Source: Anaspis maculata (Eukaryota; Arthropoda; Insecta; Coleoptera; Scraptiidae). From it: a stretch of DNA of 64,000 nucleotides. Below, piece by piece: positions 22,201 to 31,599 of the stretch. Each line of letters opens with the position of its first letter. The first letter of the stretch is position 1. The stretch spans positions 20,484,892-20,548,891 of the forward strand of contig OX421964.1 of NCBI GenBank assembly GCA_949128115.1. Reading direction: 5' to 3'. The position numbers and the translations under genes are program-made. The notes beneath the pieces were generated by a model. The model did not search any database. It saw only the letters and a program-made list of their open reading frames with translations, and had not been told where the DNA came from.

Positions 22201-22399
22201 ACTCGCGAAGTCAATAGACTAGACTTTCCTCCATCCAACTCTCGCGAATAGACTAGCAGCATAATGCTGAAATATGGTCGCATTTTTGACTTGGTCAGAG
22301 TAATAACAGAAGCGATGGGAAGTTTCTGGGCCTTTTCGCCTTTCGGAAGGCATCTTGAAAATTCTGAAATGCACGAATGGGTATTGAACAGGGTGTTTC

Positions 22400-23059
22400 A
22401 TAAAGTATGTGCCGTAGCCTTATGATACCGAGGTGAGTTTAGATCAGCAAGGGAAAAATGTTCTAGAATGTAATTCTAGTTTTGAATATGCCTTCACGGG
22501 CGTGATTCTCTTTAGCGCATTTCCTTAATAGTACAAGTGAAAGCAGTACATAGTACACTGCTTTTTGAGATTTCTCAGCAAATTAGAAGAAACATTAAGT
22601 ATAACTGGTTGCCGCTATAGTATAAACTAGGAGAAACTTGTAGATTTTAAAAGTGAGAGCAACTTATTCGTGTGAGTTGCAACCGACCTATTCGTGTGAA
22701 GAAATACACTTTCCGCACGATTCGGGCAACTTTCGCTACATCGATGTACTGCGGATTGTCTCACAGATTAAGAAAAAGCAGCTCAAGGGCATTATTTCTC
22801 TTCCATCTCACCGTGGCAACCGGCGGGATTTTTGAGGAGGGACCATTTTGCTTCCTGCCAGAAATAGGGCGCCTAGACTGCTTGTTGGTTTGCGGATGTA
22901 TGTTCGCACCATTACATCGCTGCAAAAATATGCGACACCCTGTATATTATGAAAAATAACTATTCGATATTATCCAGAAACTACGAAAGAGGAAAGTTTT
23001 TGCTGAAACTATTGCGAAAGGAAAACTTTCACATGGTACTGCTCTGAACCAGTCTCACT
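22400..23059. other. Unassigned sequence with an isolated TAGCGCATTTCC motif
   Basis: Near 22490-22525, TATGCCTTCACGGGCGTGA followed by TAGCGCATTTCC matches the left motifs at 15839-15870 and 47738-47770, but no matching right end follows. The box AACAGGGTGTTTCATAAAG lies at 22387 and CACCCTGTATATTATGAAA at 22938, a pair of facing CAGGGTG-type ends bounding about 560 bases. No gene seen. Confidence 0.4.
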
Positions 23060-23535
23060 GGAAAATTGAAAAATAAATAGGAATCAACTCCTTCAAACGT
23101 ATAATACACCCAGCGACTATTAATTCTGACTTACACTTACTAAACCGATTTGATTCAATCAAATTCTCGATAGATCCAAAAATGTACGACGTGTGTTCCT
23201 ACAAAATGTTCACCTTCAAGGTGATCGCAGTTAATTGCACACAAAAAGATGCCGACGTCGTCGCAGAAAAAAACTTGAGAAGATATGCAAAATCATATTA
23301 ATCAGTCACTGAATCTAAAGTAGCTCTAGCAGACACAAAGAGCTGAATAAAATCCGTTATGCAAGTTCCTTCGACTTTCCTCTTTCAGCAGCATAAAAAA
23401 TCGTCAAAAAACACTGCGAAATGCAGCTGGTAAAACCCACAATCATCTAAAAAATTACATGGCCACCTGTAATCACTGTCGGTATATTCCTTTTGACACT
23501 CTCAATGAAACCATTATGTAAATTGATGCGGAGCA
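23060..23535 (+). repeat. 430-bp direct duplication, copy 1
   Basis: Matches 25800-26277 in the same order and orientation; shared landmarks are CACCCAGCGACT, AAGGTGATCGCAGT, GCCGACGTCGTCGCAGAAAAA, AAAAAACACTGCGAAATGCA and ACCATTATGTAAATT.A. Divergence is perhaps one fifth by eye. Not recognised as coding or as an LTR. Confidence 0.75.
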
Positions 23536-24453
23536 AAGACACAACCGTTCTGGATTCTGGATTGGATTAAGGGAATGATGGAACATCTAGTTTTATCCGG
23601 TAAATACGTAGGTCTCTTTTTTGAGCCCATTGTATCACCTCCCGAGTAGTCTCCCCTCCTCCCGTCCCTGTCGCATAACTTGCATAATCATCCAATCGAC
23701 GAAATTGAGGACAGAGGCCTAGAGACTGACCATACTAGGCCGGACCGGCCTGAGGACCGGAAGTTCTTCAGTATAGATCATCTAATTGTTGGAAGGTTTG
23801 GGCAGCGACAGGGCACGAGCTCAGAAGTTCCGTCCTCTTCTTCGCGGTCTCGACATGTGAGTCTGGAAACATCTGCACGATCGACACCGCATCACGCTAA
23901 AAACCACCCTGAGCACCCTTCTACCAAACTTGGAAGAACAAAATAATGCTTCCAATCCATTTGAAGACACAAGAGAATGTAGACAACGATTCGACAGGTC
24001 AACTGCGTTCGGACTCTGAAGATGGCTTTCCTTCAACCTAGGTGAACAGGCGACAAAAAAAATCAGTTGGTTGCTTGGTTTCAGCTGCGGTCAGGTCCCA
24101 AGTCTGCATGATCTTAGTTGCAAGGTGGTCATCGGTAGTTCTATGTCAACTCAACGTCAGCTGAAACCGTAGGGGATCCGGCTGGCGAACCTCTCCTCAA
24201 TCTCTTCGCGTCCAGAATCTTCTCCAAAACCACAATCAAGAAAAGAAATAAAGCGGTCCACTGCAAGGTGATGATCCCAAGTGGGAAATACTCTAAGAAT
24301 GAGCTTGCGTCTCATCTGCTGTGAGCAGGTCCATGGTGCTTATCTCAATTACGGGCAGACTTCCAGCAGATCCTGCCACACTTTTGCAAGCTCTAACCAT
24401 CCATGGCAGTTTAGAACTTCTGGCTCCGTTTGCTGTCCAGCTGAATCAGCGGT

Positions 24454-24544
24454 ATGAATTCAGGATCGTAACCCTGGATAGCTGAAAGCCCTCCAAAAAA
24501 GTCGTTGACCAAAGTCTGCTTGTCGATGATACTCACCATCAGAT
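24454..24544 (+). repeat. 91-bp direct repeat, copy 1
   Basis: TGAATTCAGGATCG.AACCCTGGATAGCTGAAAG through TGTCGATGATA is repeated 548 bases downstream at 25002-25090 with about ten differences. Both copies are open on the minus strand. Confidence 0.8.
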
Positions 24545-25001
24545 TTGTAGATTTGTAGATTAGAGGTGGTCGTTTGGTCTCGGAGGATCCTTTCTGCATT
24601 GCGACCTATAAGATCTGTTGTGCATGACCATGGTTCTATTTAATGTCACAGAAAATCCACCTCGTTACCGAATCGGATAATAGTCAGCAGCTTGATCTTC
24701 AGTGAAGTGAACTAATTCGCCTTACACTGCTGGTCTCAGATCGTACAGTGGATTCTGTCTTTCGGAACGTTCCGCGCCCTATCGTAAAAGACTATCCAAC
24801 TGACAGGTTTGGCTCATGAGTTTTGCTGTGCCAAGACTCCCTTTTTCTCCCAATCCAGAGAGACACCTTGGTCATCTTGTGCAAACAGGCTAAACTTCGA
24901 GGTTTGCTTCCGTCCATGGATTGGAGAGGCTTCTTACGGAGGCTTCCAACCAATCCAAAGACTCTTGGATCTCACAGGTGATCTTGACAATGTCCTGCGA
25001 G

Positions 25002-25090
25002 TGAATTCAGGATCGGAACCCTGGATAGCTGAAAGCTCTCCAAGAAAGTCGCTGACCAAACTCTGCTTGTCGATGATAGCCACCATTAGA
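25002..25090 (+). repeat. 91-bp direct repeat, copy 2
   Basis: Second copy of the segment at 24454-24544. The surrounding minus-strand frame here is a little longer (78 codons). Confidence 0.8.
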
Positions 25091-25799
25091 TGGTCCTCCG
25101 ATCTACCTCTTTCGTTTGCATTGCTCTTTGACGAGATTTGGATTTTACCTGTTGGTATGCTGATGACCATTCCACCCGCCTCTAGGTCTCAGAGGCTTCC
25201 TTCCGCCTTTCCCTCAGGTAATATTAACCTCCTGTCTTGTCAATCTATCCGATGACGGAAAAGGGTACCGCAACAGAGTAAGTAAGTAGCACCTTTGTGT
25301 CACCTCTTCCGCTTGCAGATGCTTCCTGCTCCTCTTTCAATTTGTCATCCAAAGATTCGTATCCTTTATTGCTTGATTTTCTCTTTCCGCGGAGGTGGCA
25401 CGCAAAATCCTCTCTTCTCAGGGTTGGTCGTTGGATTCTCTTATTTTTCATACCAAGGCAATTGAATTTTATCCCTCGAGCTCCTCACCAAACACGATGT
25501 CCAAAAAGGGGGACGTCAACCTTCCAAGTCAGGGCTACGCGAAGGACATGGCTGCCAGAGATTCGTTGCACACGAGCAAGAGCCCATCAACAAAATGAAC
25601 CGACACCTACTGCATGCCCCTGTATCATTTCGAGGAACTGATTGCCCGAGATGAGTTAGTCATGACTCCCCCTAAAAATCGTCGAAGAAACGTTTTTCAG
25701 GAATGGTCGTGAAGAGGGAGGTTTTTTATTTTCTTCCATCTTGCCTGAACACCTGTGCAATGGATTGTCACCTAGTAATGGATATGAGTTCTTCTCACT

Positions 25800-26277
25800 A
25801 TAAAATTTAAAAATTAATAGAGCAGAATTCCATAAAACGTATGCACCCAGCGACTCTAATTCTGGCGCACCCTTACTAAACCGTCACATTTTTTCACTCA
25901 AATTCTCGATAAATCTGAAAATGAACGACCTGTGGTTCCACAAAAATGCTTGCAACTTCAAGGTGATCGCAGTAAATCACACACAAAAAGTCGCCGACGT
26001 CGTCGCAGAAAAAACTCGAGAAAATATGCACATATTCATTAGACTCACAGTCTAGCTGTATAGAACACACAAAGAACCGAATAAAATCCGTTATACAACG
26101 CTTTTTTGACTTTCCTGTTCCAGCAGCATAGAGAAATAAATCGTCAAAAAACACTGCGAAATGCAGCTGGTTTTCCGCAGATCTAAAAAATTACATGGCA
26201 TTCACTGCTGAATGGTCAGTGTCCCTATATTTCTTTCGCCACTTATTCGAACCATTATGTAAATTAATGTGGGGTAA
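25800..26277 (+). repeat. 430-bp direct duplication, copy 2
   Basis: Partner of 23060-23535, 2.74 kb downstream. Similarity ends after ACCATTATGTAAATTAATG. Confidence 0.75.
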
Positions 26278-27380
26278 GGGCGAAAGCGTGCGTGTGCCAG
26301 TTTTTTTAGTTAATAAAAATGCGGTTTTCAACTTAACTTTTAAATCCACATATTAAGATCCATTAGGGAGGGGTTCGGATATGGGGCGATTGGGGTGAAT
26401 TTGACCTATTTTGAATAAGATGATGGGAAGTGAAAGGCGATCTATCGGGGTCTAGTAACAAAAAGAAGCGTGAGAAATGCAAACACGTGACGGTGCACTT
26501 TTTTGTTATATTCTAGTTCCTGCCGAAGATGCAATAATTGTTTTGATAGCTTGGTGAGGTAATAGTACTTATTTGAGGTTGAAATTATTATTTAGGAAAA
26601 ACTCGCAGTTATTCTTAGCAGTTCAATTAAAAATAAATAATACTACAAGCTTTTACATATTCATCTATAATTTTTGCTTGTACTCATACTTAGTAGAAGG
26701 TACCCATAATAATTTAAATAATAAGTGATTTTTTCTTTCAAGCGAATCTACTTTTTTCATTTTTCGTTCAAGCACACACGTGAAGTTTAATCAATATTTA
26801 ATTGCTCTGTTATTTAAGTCTGAGAATAGTTTAGCTAATTACTTGCTTAATTTTAATTCATAAGTTAAGTGATGAATTGCCTTGGTTTTTACGCATCAAT
26901 TTTATTCACTTCCATCATATTTTGTGGTTTGTTTGGATAATCTTGATTTGAGAACGCCTGGGAGAACGTGTAAAGGTCAAACGTTTCAATTTTTTACACG
27001 CGAGCGGAATTTTACGGAATTTTTGTGAATCAATCTCTGTTCTGAAGCGGAAAACTGAAAATTTCGGAATATTTTTATTGTCAAAAGAATTTCCCAAACG
27101 AGTGGGACAATCAGATTTGGACATAAATTCTTGGCTACAAGGTCCCGTCACGTTATATCACTGACATAATTTATACCTATGCGATACACAAACGAATAAG
27201 TGTCTAATTTTAAATGTTAAATAACTCGAGGAATACGGATTTTACTTGTTTTTAAATTGCAAAACTCGTATCGATCATCACATACAAAATATCTTATGTT
27301 CAAGAGAGAAGCTGTAGAACTGAGGCAATCGTCGTCGCGGATTTTATCCGTGTCTCCTTTGAGCTTCAAGCAGAGCGGGA
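26278..27380. other. Unassigned AT-rich sequence
   Basis: No ORF, RNA fold or repeat was recognised. Long A/T-rich stretches between 26540 and 26900. Confidence 0.5.
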
Positions 27381-27555
27381 GCGGTGGTGGCCGAGTAGTA
27401 TAGGTGATGGCCAAGCCAAGCCATTCGCGCTGCCCTGTGTGGGTTCGAATCCCGCTACATCCATGGATATTTTGTGCTGTCCCCGAGGTTGCATGGTAGA
27501 GCAGTTTATAGCTGAATATCGCCTCGTGAAATAATACAATGAAATAAATAAGAGA
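27381..27555 (+). mobile_element. tRNA-Ser-derived SINE or tRNA pseudogene
   Basis: TGGCCGAGTAGTATAGG (from 27388) matches a serine-type tRNA D-arm and A box. ATGGC/GCCAT forms an anticodon-like stem with an oversized loop, a long variable region follows, and GTGGG-TTCGAAT-CCCGC (27439-27455) is an intact T-arm and B box. The would-be acceptor strands (GCGGTGG and TACATCC) do not pair, so this is not a working tRNA. A short unrelated tail with GAGGTTGCATGGTAGAG and an AATAATACAATGAAATAAATAA end is consistent with a SINE body. Polymerase III boxes are intact. Confidence 0.6.
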
Positions 27556-28274
27556 GTGCTGGAGATATAAATATTTAGCTAAAACAATAATTATCGTCTG
27601 AGAACTGTACCTAGTTTGCTGTTACGGTCAGTTCTTCTGAGCTGTCTTGAATTTCATCATGGTGGTGAACTTCAAATCGCGTTGTTATTGGCCAAGAGGC
27701 CAAGATGAGCGCGAATAGGGCGATTGCATGAAATTTGGTTCACCTTTTGACCGCCAGGAACGTGATAGTCGCTGGGAGATTTAGTTTTGGTTCGGCTGGT
27801 GTGGTGACAACTGACACTACCAGTCATCTGTCTGACAGATCCAAGGCGTGAGACGCACTGAAGCACAAAACAAATTGCAGGCATTTTCAGTGGTTAATAG
27901 ACAACCAGACAGACATCCATAGGATGATGGATGAATAATATTTAATATTTGATATTTATTTCCCATTTCAGCAACAGCAAAAAAATTACACTTCACAAAA
28001 TAACACAACCACATACATCAACAAAGCACTAGCTGTACTGGGAAAAGAGTGAGCCTCACTAAAAGTTATGAATTATTACCAGCGACGTGAGCGTAGATGA
28101 TGTCAGGTTAACAAAATGTCAGATTTTGCTGACAAACTGACAGACAGACTGAAAGTCCCCAGGTCAAAACGCCCGCTACATGCGATCACCCTATTGTAAT
28201 TCATCACGATGATAAAATTTCAGATGTTGGTGGAACTGAAAGTTAGTGTCATCCGTTAAGGGGATTGGTCCACC
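27556..28274. other. Unassigned sequence
   Basis: No recognisable gene. GGGAAAAGAGTGAGCCTCACT at 28039 resembles, in inverse, AGTGAGGCTTACTCTTTTCCC at 57053, indicating a dispersed repeat. Confidence 0.4.
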
Positions 28275-28480
28275 CTCTAGGCAACCATTCATACATAGCA
28301 AGCAGGTTTCTCCTCTTTATTCGGAAAACTACGACCAAAACTCATTTTTTCTGTAGCATATGCACATGGGCAACATGATTTCACATAATTTATCAAGAAA
28401 AGTGATTTTTTTGTTCTTACCACTCTTCGCCTGAAAATCGATTGCTGAAGGTTTTCGCTGAGAAACTGCAAAAATTTTCA
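28275..28480 (+). repeat. Dispersed repeat, copy 2
   Basis: Partner of 21921-22110; shares CTAGGCAACCATTCATACAT-like start and CACATGGGCAACATGATTTCACATAATTTA. Followed at 28490 by a TACAGGGTGTTAC box. Confidence 0.55.
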
Positions 28481-28489
28481 TGCTCAATT

Positions 28490-29260
28490 ATACAGGGTGT
28501 TACAAAATACGCAACTTACCGCCAGGGAGTTGAACTATTGAACATTTGAAAAATGTATCCCTCCATAGCCGCTGATGTCCCACATACAGGGTGAAATCAA
28601 TTTTTTTCTTCAATGGTTTTTCTCTTCATCGCATCAACCAATCAAAAACCAGTTCCAGCTCTGTTACAAGCCTATAATCCCTCATTCAATATATGAAAAT
28701 GTCACATTTCTCAAACTCCCTGAACACAACCTACAAGGATACAAGGTGAAACATACTTTATTTTTTTTTTATTTTTTTTCTGGATGGAATTAATTCGGAT
28801 AACAATCTTATTCGGTTCACTGGAAAGCTCAGAGTTTTCCGCGAGCCATGTAAAAAATTTGCATTTCCAATATCACTTTGACTTGATATACAGGATAGAT
28901 TATATGTTGCTTCCACTTTTGTTGTGCGAGGAGTTGCTAAGGAAATTGTCCTTAGCAACTCCTCGCACAACCAAAATCGCAAAAATTCATGATGCTACAG
29001 TTAGTAGCCAGTGGTTGCAGTAGTTGCAAAAATTTGAATTTTTAATATGTTTTGCCGAACACTCAAGGCTCTCCTTTGGAGTGGGTAAGATTATCATCCG
29101 AATTCATGTGACTTCGGAAAAAAAGAAAAAAAGAGTGTTTCACCCTGTATGTCATGTTTTAGGAGTTTGAGGAATGTGACATTTTTATATCTTGAATGAG
29201 AGATTAAAGACTTGTAACAGAGTCGGAAATGGTCTTTTTCCGGGTTAAATAAGTCAAGAT
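28490..29260. repeat. Array of about 150-bp TACAGGGTG units
   Basis: CAGGGTG-type boxes occur at 28493, 28588 and, degenerate, at 28741, followed in each unit by a T-run, an A/G-rich .GGA.TAATT stretch, CAGTTCCAG.TCTGTTACAAGCCTATAATC-like sequence and GTCACATTTCTCAAACTCC. From about 29140 (CACCCTGTATGTCATG) the same unit runs in reverse. The organisation matches the arms of the foldback at 3880-5129, so this is a decayed relative. Confidence 0.6.
28921..28971. repeat. Perfect 23-bp hairpin
   Basis: GTTGTGCGAGGAGTTGCTAA GGA pairs without mismatch with its complement after a 5-base loop (AATTG). The stem continues outward with a one-base bulge into TTTTG/CAAAA. It could be a recent foldback or a short RNA hairpin; nothing proves expression. 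Confidence 0.8.
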
Positions 29261-29268
29261 AAAATTTA

Positions 29269-29648
29269 TTAATGAAGGATTTTCTCTTGGGGTAGATTTT
29301 TGGACACAAATAAGTAAAAACTCTAGGTATTTGCCGACGTTTCGATATTATTAAAATCTTTTTCAAGGCTGTAACAAAATGATGTGCAATCAGGTGAAAC
29401 AGATAATCAAAGAGACCAGACCGTTCTTACCTCATGACCTATTTACTTTAAATAATTATTGAATGAATGAATGAAATAGGTCATGAGGTAAGAACTGTCT
29501 GGTCTCTTTGATTATCTGTTTTACCTGATTGCACATCATTTTGTTACAGCCTTGAAAAAGATTTTAATTAAATCGAAACGTCGGCAAATACCTAGAGTTT
29601 TTACTTATTTGTGTCCAAAAATCTACCCCAAGAGAAAATCCTTCATTA
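29269..29648. repeat. Recent palindrome with about 180-bp arms
   Basis: AATGAAGGATTTTCTCTTGG at the left and its exact complement at the right bound arms that are almost identical, meeting near AATAGGTCATGAGG at about 29440-29500 with a small loop containing GAATGAATGAATG. The right arm reads GAAACGTCGGCAAATACC, a tail motif common near the ends of arthropod retroelements. High identity suggests a young inverted duplication. Confidence 0.8.
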
Positions 29649-29689
29649 CTAAATCCAAATGGACAAGAATCAGAATCAAAAGATAAAAT

Positions 29690-29900
29690 TTATTGAAAAA
29701 AAGTTAACTCCACCCTGTACGTAGAAAATCAGAGGCTATAGAGGGGTGAATTTTTCACACGTTTAATAGGGGACCGTAAGGTTGCTGAATAATGAAAGGC
29801 TGTTTCTCTCGAGAATAATTTCATCGGAATGAAAAAGTTGGAAGATTTGTTTTATGATTTTCACCCTGTATACTAAGTAGTAAGCTTCACAGGAAAATAT
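29690..29900 (-). repeat. Reverse-oriented TACAGGGTG units
   Basis: CACCCTGTACGTAGAAAATC at 29712 and TTCACCCTGTATAC at 29865 are complements of the TACAGGGTG box, about 153 bases apart, again the unit size of the 3880-5129 element. Confidence 0.6.
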
Positions 29901-29997
29901 GCGCCCTACATGTTAAACAGGTGGGGATGAGCAAACCATATAGCAAGAAACCGTTTGATAACTACTTTCGTCAAGCAAAAAATATAATTCAAATATT

Positions 29998-30816
29998 CTA
30001 GCTAAATCATACATATCCAACAGATACTTCTACGTCAAACAAGAAGACGAGTACACCAGACGTTACCCCATCAATGCTGGTGTTCCTCAGGCCAGTGTCC
30101 TGGGACCGATTCTATACTTACTTTTCACTGCTGACCTGCCGACCACAAGAACGACAATGACAGCGACATTTGCTGACGACACCACCGTGCTCGCTTACAC
30201 GTGGATCCAGTGTCAGCATCAAGAAACCTACAAATAAATCTCAACAAGATCGAGAAATGGTCAAGAAAGTGGCGAATCAGTGTCAACAAGTCCAAATCGG
30301 TTCATGTCACATTCACTGCGAGACGAGAGACTTGCCCACCAGTGTATTTGGGCATGCATTTGGACCGAAGACTCAGATGGAAGAAACACATTTTCACGAA
30401 GAGAAAACAGCTTGGTCTTGAGTTCCGTCAGATGTGCTGGTTGATGGGTAGAAGGTCACAGGTGTCAATTGAAAACAAAATCTTGCTTTACAAGAGCATA
30501 ATCAAGCCAATATGAACCTACGGTATACAACTGTGGGGATCTGCTGCCGAATCCAATTTGGAAATTCTCCAGAGGTTCCAGTACAAGATTTTGCGAGTGG
30601 TAGTCGACGCTCCAAGATACATGGCAAATAGGATCATCCAACAAGACATTACAATCCCGTCCATCAAAGAAGAAATCAAGAACTACAGCGTAAAATCTCG
30701 AGAAAGGATGGCAGCACATCCGAACACACACGCCAATAAACTTTTTAATAGAAGTAAAGAAACTCGCAGACTTGAAAGATTTAAGCCAAGTGATCTGGTG
30801 GATAGATTTAACCGGT
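29998..30816 (+). pseudogene. Jockey-type LINE reverse transcriptase, 3' fragment
   Basis: Translation gives YFYVKQEDEYTRRYPINAG, then GVPQASVLGPILYLLFTADLP, then the catalytic FADDTTVLAY (30166-30198). Next comes SASRNLQINLNKIEKWSRKW (the palm/thumb helix), LDRRLRWKKHI, IENKILLYKSIIKPI, TYGIQLWGSAAESNLEILQ and a C-terminal segment ending ...LVDRFNR. This order is that of Jockey-clade ORF2. Defects are a frameshift between 30198 and 30204, and a TGA at 30513-30515 where tryptophan is expected before TYGIQLWG; the frame resumes unchanged after it. The 5' part, endonuclease and fingers are missing. It cannot make an active enzyme. Confidence 0.85.
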
Positions 30817-31036
30817 AGTGATTGAGAATGCTCTATCTGTGATAGTGTTCTGTGATACTGTATTTATAATAATACCCATTAGGTTGATATATTTGTGTTC
30901 GATATGTTTATTGAATTAATTTGTAATGCAGTACGTTTACTGGAATGTACTGTACAGGTCAGTTCATCTTTGTCTAAACAGACGCTTATTGTCTTAATAG
31001 ACAGATTGTTGTAATCGTGGAGTTGATAAAAAAAAA
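30817..31036 (+). mobile_element. 3' UTR and poly(A) tail of the Jockey-type LINE
   Basis: After the ORF end near 30818 come about 210 AT-rich bases closing with an A-run (31028-31036), the usual target-primed 3' end. Confidence 0.65.
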
Positions 31037-31253
31037 TACTAGCTGGTTGGATTCAATTGAAACTGGATGAAAAGGTGGACAGTGTCTGCAAACTAACCTA
31101 AGCTGATATTAGGGCAAACATAGAACCACTCAAGAGTTATTAATACTCTAAAATATCAAGAAATGAAATTTGACATTGTCATTTATTCTCCGAATCAGAA
31201 CGACGAGGAAAATATCTTGGCAAAACATATTTTGGCAAAATATTCCGTGTTAA

Positions 31254-31460
31254 GGTGGCCGGAATATTGGTCAGATTACACAGTTTTCCTTCAGTTCCAG
31301 TAACCTTATTCTCTGGAAGAAAATCACCATTCAGGTCTAGTTTGAAAGCTACAAGAATGGTCTTCAACTTAACGAGCTCAAATTTTGAATTTTTAAAAAA
31401 TAATTTTAATTTTTGAAGGAAATGAAGAGAAACTGTTATTTGACCAATATTCCGGCCACC
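31254..31460. mobile_element. TTAA-flanked MITE
   Basis: GGTGGCCGGAATATTGGTCA at 31254 and its complement ending at 31460 form terminal repeats of at least 20 bases (about 45 with mismatches). TTAA lies on both sides (31250-31253, 31461-31464). The TTAA duplication is that of piggyBac-like elements; no transposase is present in 207 bases. Confidence 0.75.
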
Positions 31461-31465
31461 TTAAG

Positions 31466-31599
31466 CCTGAGTGTCACGGTACTATTCTCGTCATATTTTC
31501 ATAAGACTACGTTGCTGGGGAATATTTCAATTTGTCGTTTCTAGTCATATATATCTTGCATCAAATACATTGTACGAAAATAGTATCGTGACACTCAGG
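31466..31599. mobile_element. Small MITE next to the TTAA element
   Basis: CCTGAGTGTCACGGTACTAT and its near-perfect complement ATAGTATCGTGACACTCAGG bound 134 bases. It begins two bases after the preceding MITE's duplication. Its own target duplication is not clear. Confidence 0.65.

Larger units (their letters stand above)
23536..25799. other. Region between the direct duplications, possible decayed retroelement
   Basis: A plus-strand frame at 23680-23946 is rich in R, D, S, H and P. Minus-strand frames at 24411-24599 and 25170-24934 share the block L-M-V-x-I-I-D-K-Q-x-L-V-x-D-F-x-G-x-L-S-A-I-Q-G, at a 91-base direct repeat. A degenerate gag-type ORF between old repeats is possible, but no zinc knuckle, protease or integrase motif is visible. 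GC content is higher than in flanking sequence. Confidence 0.3.

Noticed and set aside
23060..26277. Outer direct repeats as a pair of LTRs
   Set aside because: They lack TG/CA boundaries, promoter and polyadenylation signals in order, and no pol-type motif lies between.
27381..27462. A functional tRNA-Ser gene
   Set aside because: The acceptor strands do not pair and the anticodon loop is too long.
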